Of a DNA stretch of 8,103 nt, positions 5,885-8,103 are shown piece by piece. This DNA comes from VFHP01 sp964443385 (GTDB taxonomy: Bacteria > Chloroflexota > Dehalococcoidia > Lucifugimonadales > UBA2985). The translations under genes and the position numbers were made by a program. The stretch is taken from NCBI GenBank assembly GCA_964443385.1, contig CAYUCO010000079.1, forward strand, positions 1 to 8,103. The letters are read 5' to 3'. Numbering within the stretch: the stretch's first letter is position 1; each line of letters begins with the position of its first letter. The notes below the pieces were generated by a model. It was not told where the DNA came from. It saw nothing but the letters and a program-made list of their open reading frames with translations, and ran no database searches.

Positions 5885-7744
5885 CTAAGCATTGTCTCGG
5901 AAATTCATTTCATATAACTTAGCGTAAAGACCATTAAGCTCGAGAAGTTCATCGTGTTTGCCAAGCTCTTCTAGCTTACCCTGCTTAAGAACGAGTATTT
6001 GGTCTGCCTCTTTTATCGTAGATAGGCGATGCGCTATTATTACAGCGGTTCTTCCCTCTAACAGGGCCTTCAGAGCATCTTGGATTAATTGTTCCGTATG
6101 GCTATCAACATTAGCAGTGGCCTCATCCAATATCAGTATTCTTGGGTCAGCAACTAATGCCCTGGCAAAAGAAATCAGTTGTCTTTCACCCACACTCAAG
6201 TTGCTGCCTCGTTCCAATAAAACCGTTTCATATCCTTGCGGCAAATTCATGATAAACTCATGAGCACCTAAAGCCTTGGTGGCTGTTTCTATATCCGATT
6301 GAGTTACAGATGTTTTGGCAAACCTAATGTTTTCTGCAACTGTGGTTGAATATAGGAATGGCTCTTGAAGTACCATGCTCATTTGTTTTGCCAGTGATTC
6401 GTGTGTGATGTTTCTGACATCATAACCATCAACAGTGACAGAACCTGATTTTACGTCATAGAAACGGGCAACCAGCGACACAATGGTAGACTTTCCAGCG
6501 CCAGTTGGCCCCACTATAGCCAGAGTCTGCCCGGGGGATACCTCAATTGATAAATCATCCAAGACAGGAACATCCGGCAGGTAAGAAAAAGAAACGTTAT
6601 TGAAATTGAGGCGGCCTTTGATAGGGGGCAAATCTTCAGCTTTAGGAGAATCTACAATTTCAGGCTTTATGTCTAGGAGTTCAAAAATCCTCATACCAGC
6701 GACCATAGCTCGTTGCATCTGTGCGTATTGCATGACCAACGCTCGTATAGGTTCAAAAAACCTTTGCACAAATAAAGCAAAAGCAACCATAGTTCCGAGC
6801 TCCAAAGAGCCCGACTGTTCCATCCTACCCCCGACTATTATGACTGTACCAAAAGACAAAGCTGTCAGGATTTCCACGGACGGCATTAAGCTGGCAGTGA
6901 GCCGGATAGCTCTAAGATGAGCTGATAGATGTAGTTGGTTTAGCTCTTCAAACCGTTCCATATTGACCGATTCTCTGTTCATGCTTTGTGTCACGCGGAT
7001 TCCAGTAATATTTTCGTTTAAGTTAGCATTGACTCCTGCTATTGCATGCCTTATTCGTACAAATGCTTGCCTGGCTCTTTTTTGCCAGAAAATCATTATA
7101 ACCATGAAAACAGGAATTATTGTGAAACAGATCAAGGCCAGTTCGAAATTCCAAATCAGCATTATGGCAATTATCCCGAACAAGCTAAGTATTTCTGCAA
7201 ACCCAACCACGAAAACGTTAGAGAATTCTTGTAATGCTGCAGTATCATTTTGAACTCGGCTCATCAGCCTGCCCACTTCATTGTGGTCGTAGAACATGGA
7301 GGAAAGTTTTTGTAGATGGGCGTGCATTTCGGCTCTTAGTTTCAATAATATAGCCATGTGTATAGAAGCCAATCCTCGCAAATGAAAATAATTGCCGGCC
7401 AAATTTATAAAAACTACAGCCACAAAAGCTAACCCTACTTTGTTAATGCCAGTGATTTTCTCAGCAGCGGAGATGTCTTCCGGTCTGAGATAGTTGTTAA
7501 TGGCAATACCCACCAATACAGGTATGGAAACTTGGGTGGCTATATATAGTAGCATTGCAATCATGCTGACGAATCCCAATTTCCAGTGTGGTTTGACATA
7601 GGAGGCAAGGCGAAAAATAATTCTTGATGAAAATGAGGCTACAAGATCATTATCTTCAAGCACTAAGCTCAACCTATGACGGATTCTTCTGACTTCCTGA
7701 TAATCAGGCAAGTTTGGATTTGTCTTCTTGACTTGATCAGCCAT
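5885..7744 (-). CDS. ABC exporter half-transporter (membrane domain + ATPase), catalytic-Glu partner
   Basis: This is a multidrug/lipid-type (MsbA-like) inner-membrane exporter subunit: six membrane helices, then an ATPase domain. Numbered from the chosen start (619 aa), the membrane helices lie between about 55 and 340, Walker A GPTGAGKST is at 412-420, the Q-loop Gln at 460, the signature LSVGER at 516-521, Walker B ILILDEATANVD at 536-547 with catalytic E541, and the switch His at 572. The signature departs from LSGGQ. The start is the ATG at 7744, which overlaps the end of the upstream exporter gene by 8 bp (ATGGCTGA), suggesting translational coupling. A longer form from ATG 7804 adds 20 residues wholly inside the upstream gene and is less likely. 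The partner upstream has a degenerate Walker B, so the two probably form a heterodimer. The substrate cannot be told from sequence. Confidence 0.93.
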   Translation of the reverse strand: MADQVKKTNPNLPDYQEVRRIRHRLSLVLEDNDLVASFSSRIIFRLASYVKPHWKLGFVSMIAMLLYIATQVSIPVLVGIAINNYLRPEDISAAEKITGINKVGLAFVAVVFINLAGNYFHLRGLASIHMAILLKLRAEMHAHLQKLSSMFYDHNEVGRLMSRVQNDTAALQEFSNVFVVGFAEILSLFGIIAIMLIWNFELALICFTIIPVFMVIMIFWQKRARQAFVRIRHAIAGVNANLNENITGIRVTQSMNRESVNMERFEELNQLHLSAHLRAIRLTASLMPSVEILTALSFGTVIIVGGRMEQSGSLELGTMVAFALFVQRFFEPIRALVMQYAQMQRAMVAGMRIFELLDIKPEIVDSPKAEDLPPIKGRLNFNNVSFSYLPDVPVLDDLSIEVSPGQTLAIVGPTGAGKSTIVSLVARFYDVKSGSVTVDGYDVRNITHESLAKQMSMVLQEPFLYSTTVAENIRFAKTSVTQSDIETATKALGAHEFIMNLPQGYETVLLERGSNLSVGERQLISFARALVADPRILILDEATANVDSHTEQLIQDALKALLEGRTAVIIAHRLSTIKEADQILVLKQGKLEELGKHDELLELNGLYAKLYEMNFRDNA

Positions 7745-8103
7745 TTTGGAAACTCGTTTGCTGAGGGGATTCAAGCTGATTTGAAGAAACAGACCCGAAG
7801 TCATCGTCAGTCATTGCATTAGGCTCCTGAGGACGCAGTTGTAGTTCATATATCTCTTTGTAAGGGCCTGGTTGGTTCAAAAGTTCTGTGTGTGTCCCTT
7901 GTTGTACAATAGATCCTTTGCTTAGAACCAAAACTTTGTCTGCCTTTTGCACACTGCTTAAACGATGGGCTATGACAAAAGTGGTGCGGCCTTCCATCAC
8001 GTTTTCTAATGCCTTTTGTATTAAATGCTCGGTTTCAGTATCCACACTGGAAGTGGAATCATCCAGAATCAGAACCGGAGGATCAAGTAATAATGTTCTG
8101 GCA
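7737..8103 (-). CDS. ABC exporter half-transporter, partial (C-terminal ATPase part), degenerate Walker B partner
   Basis: Only the last 121 residues are inside the window; the gene runs off the right edge. It is the end of an ABC ATPase domain: LLLDPPVLILDDSTSSVD holds Walker B and the D-loop, followed by the switch histidine in VIAHRLSS (codon 7965-7967) and VLSKGSIVQQGTHTELL. The residue after the Walker B Asp (codon 8058-8060) is Asp where active exporters have Glu, a mark of the degenerate site in heterodimeric exporters. The apparent GTG start at 8045 is internal (the V of SSVD), not a real start. A polar tail of about 30 residues (QEPNAMTDDDFGSVSS...) follows the ATPase domain and ends in a TGA at 7737-7739 that overlaps the next gene's ATG. 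The same operon and asymmetry suggest that both subunits assemble into one exporter. Confidence 0.92.
   Translation of the reverse strand, partial: ARTLLLDPPVLILDDSTSSVDTETEHLIQKALENVMEGRTTFVIAHRLSSVQKADKVLVLSKGSIVQQGTHTELLNQPGPYKEIYELQLRPQEPNAMTDDDFGSVSSNQLESPQQTSFQNG

Noticed and set aside
5958..7253. Plus-strand open frames of 62-106 codons opposite the ABC exporter
   Set aside because: They are shadows of the strongly supported minus-strand exporter, have no recognisable motifs, and are low-complexity by translation.
7745..7804. Longer exporter start at ATG 7804
   Set aside because: The added 20 residues lie wholly inside the upstream exporter gene, whereas the ATG at 7744 gives a normal 8-bp coupling overlap and a natural N-terminus.
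1..8103. CRISPR array, tRNA, insertion sequence or prophage signals
   Set aside because: No evenly spaced repeats, tRNA-like cloverleaf, transposase-like protein or terminal inverted repeats were seen on either strand.

Overview
The window is a compact stretch of bacterial chromosome, moderately AT-leaning, with short intergenic gaps and no sign of mobile DNA. The mix of genes suggests a Chloroflexota bacterium, possibly a marine SAR202/Dehalococcoidia-type lineage. The hints are a short MoeB-type E1 enzyme beside a CysM-type cysteine synthase, a secreted HEFQH lipoprotein of the kind common in Chloroflexota, and a recA-recX unit. This assignment comes from family resemblance in memory, not from a search, and is only moderately secure.

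Left part (1-1913, + strand): a MoeB/ThiF-type adenylyltransferase is followed after 46 bp by a PLP-dependent cysteine synthase that resembles the O-phosphoserine sulfhydrylase CysM. Together they suggest cysteine synthesis in which sulfur is delivered as a thiocarboxylate on a small MoaD/ThiS/CysO-like carrier protein. Neither the carrier nor its JAMM-type protease is visible here. Bases 1-103 hold at most the tail of an upstream gene.

Middle (1914-4345): a small winged-helix-like protein (98 aa) has its own extended -10 promoter, a strong Shine-Dalgarno and a TTG start. It converges, with a 5-bp gap, on a 632-aa secreted lipoprotein on the minus strand that carries a HEFQH...NEGLSE zinc-peptidase signature and a C-terminal beta-sandwich region. 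The peptidase gene is divergent from recA. The short region between them (4248-4345) holds two face-to-face promoters whose 17-bp spacers share one perfect palindrome, ACAAG-N4-CTTGT. This is the most interesting regulatory feature in the window and a candidate LexA/SOS operator for both genes.

Right part (4346-8103): recA and recX run together on the + strand (DNA repair ATPase and its modulator). They converge, with a 9-bp gap, on a minus-strand pair of ABC exporter half-transporters that overlap by 8 bp. The first of these is cut by the window edge and has Asp in place of the catalytic Glu. The second has the normal Glu but an altered signature (LSVGE). The pattern is that of an asymmetric heterodimeric exporter with one degenerate ATP site.

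I see no tRNA, rRNA, CRISPR, insertion sequence or convincing intrinsic terminator. No wholly new system is evident. The points most worth following are the shared recA/peptidase operator, the carrier-dependent cysteine pathway, and the asymmetric exporter.
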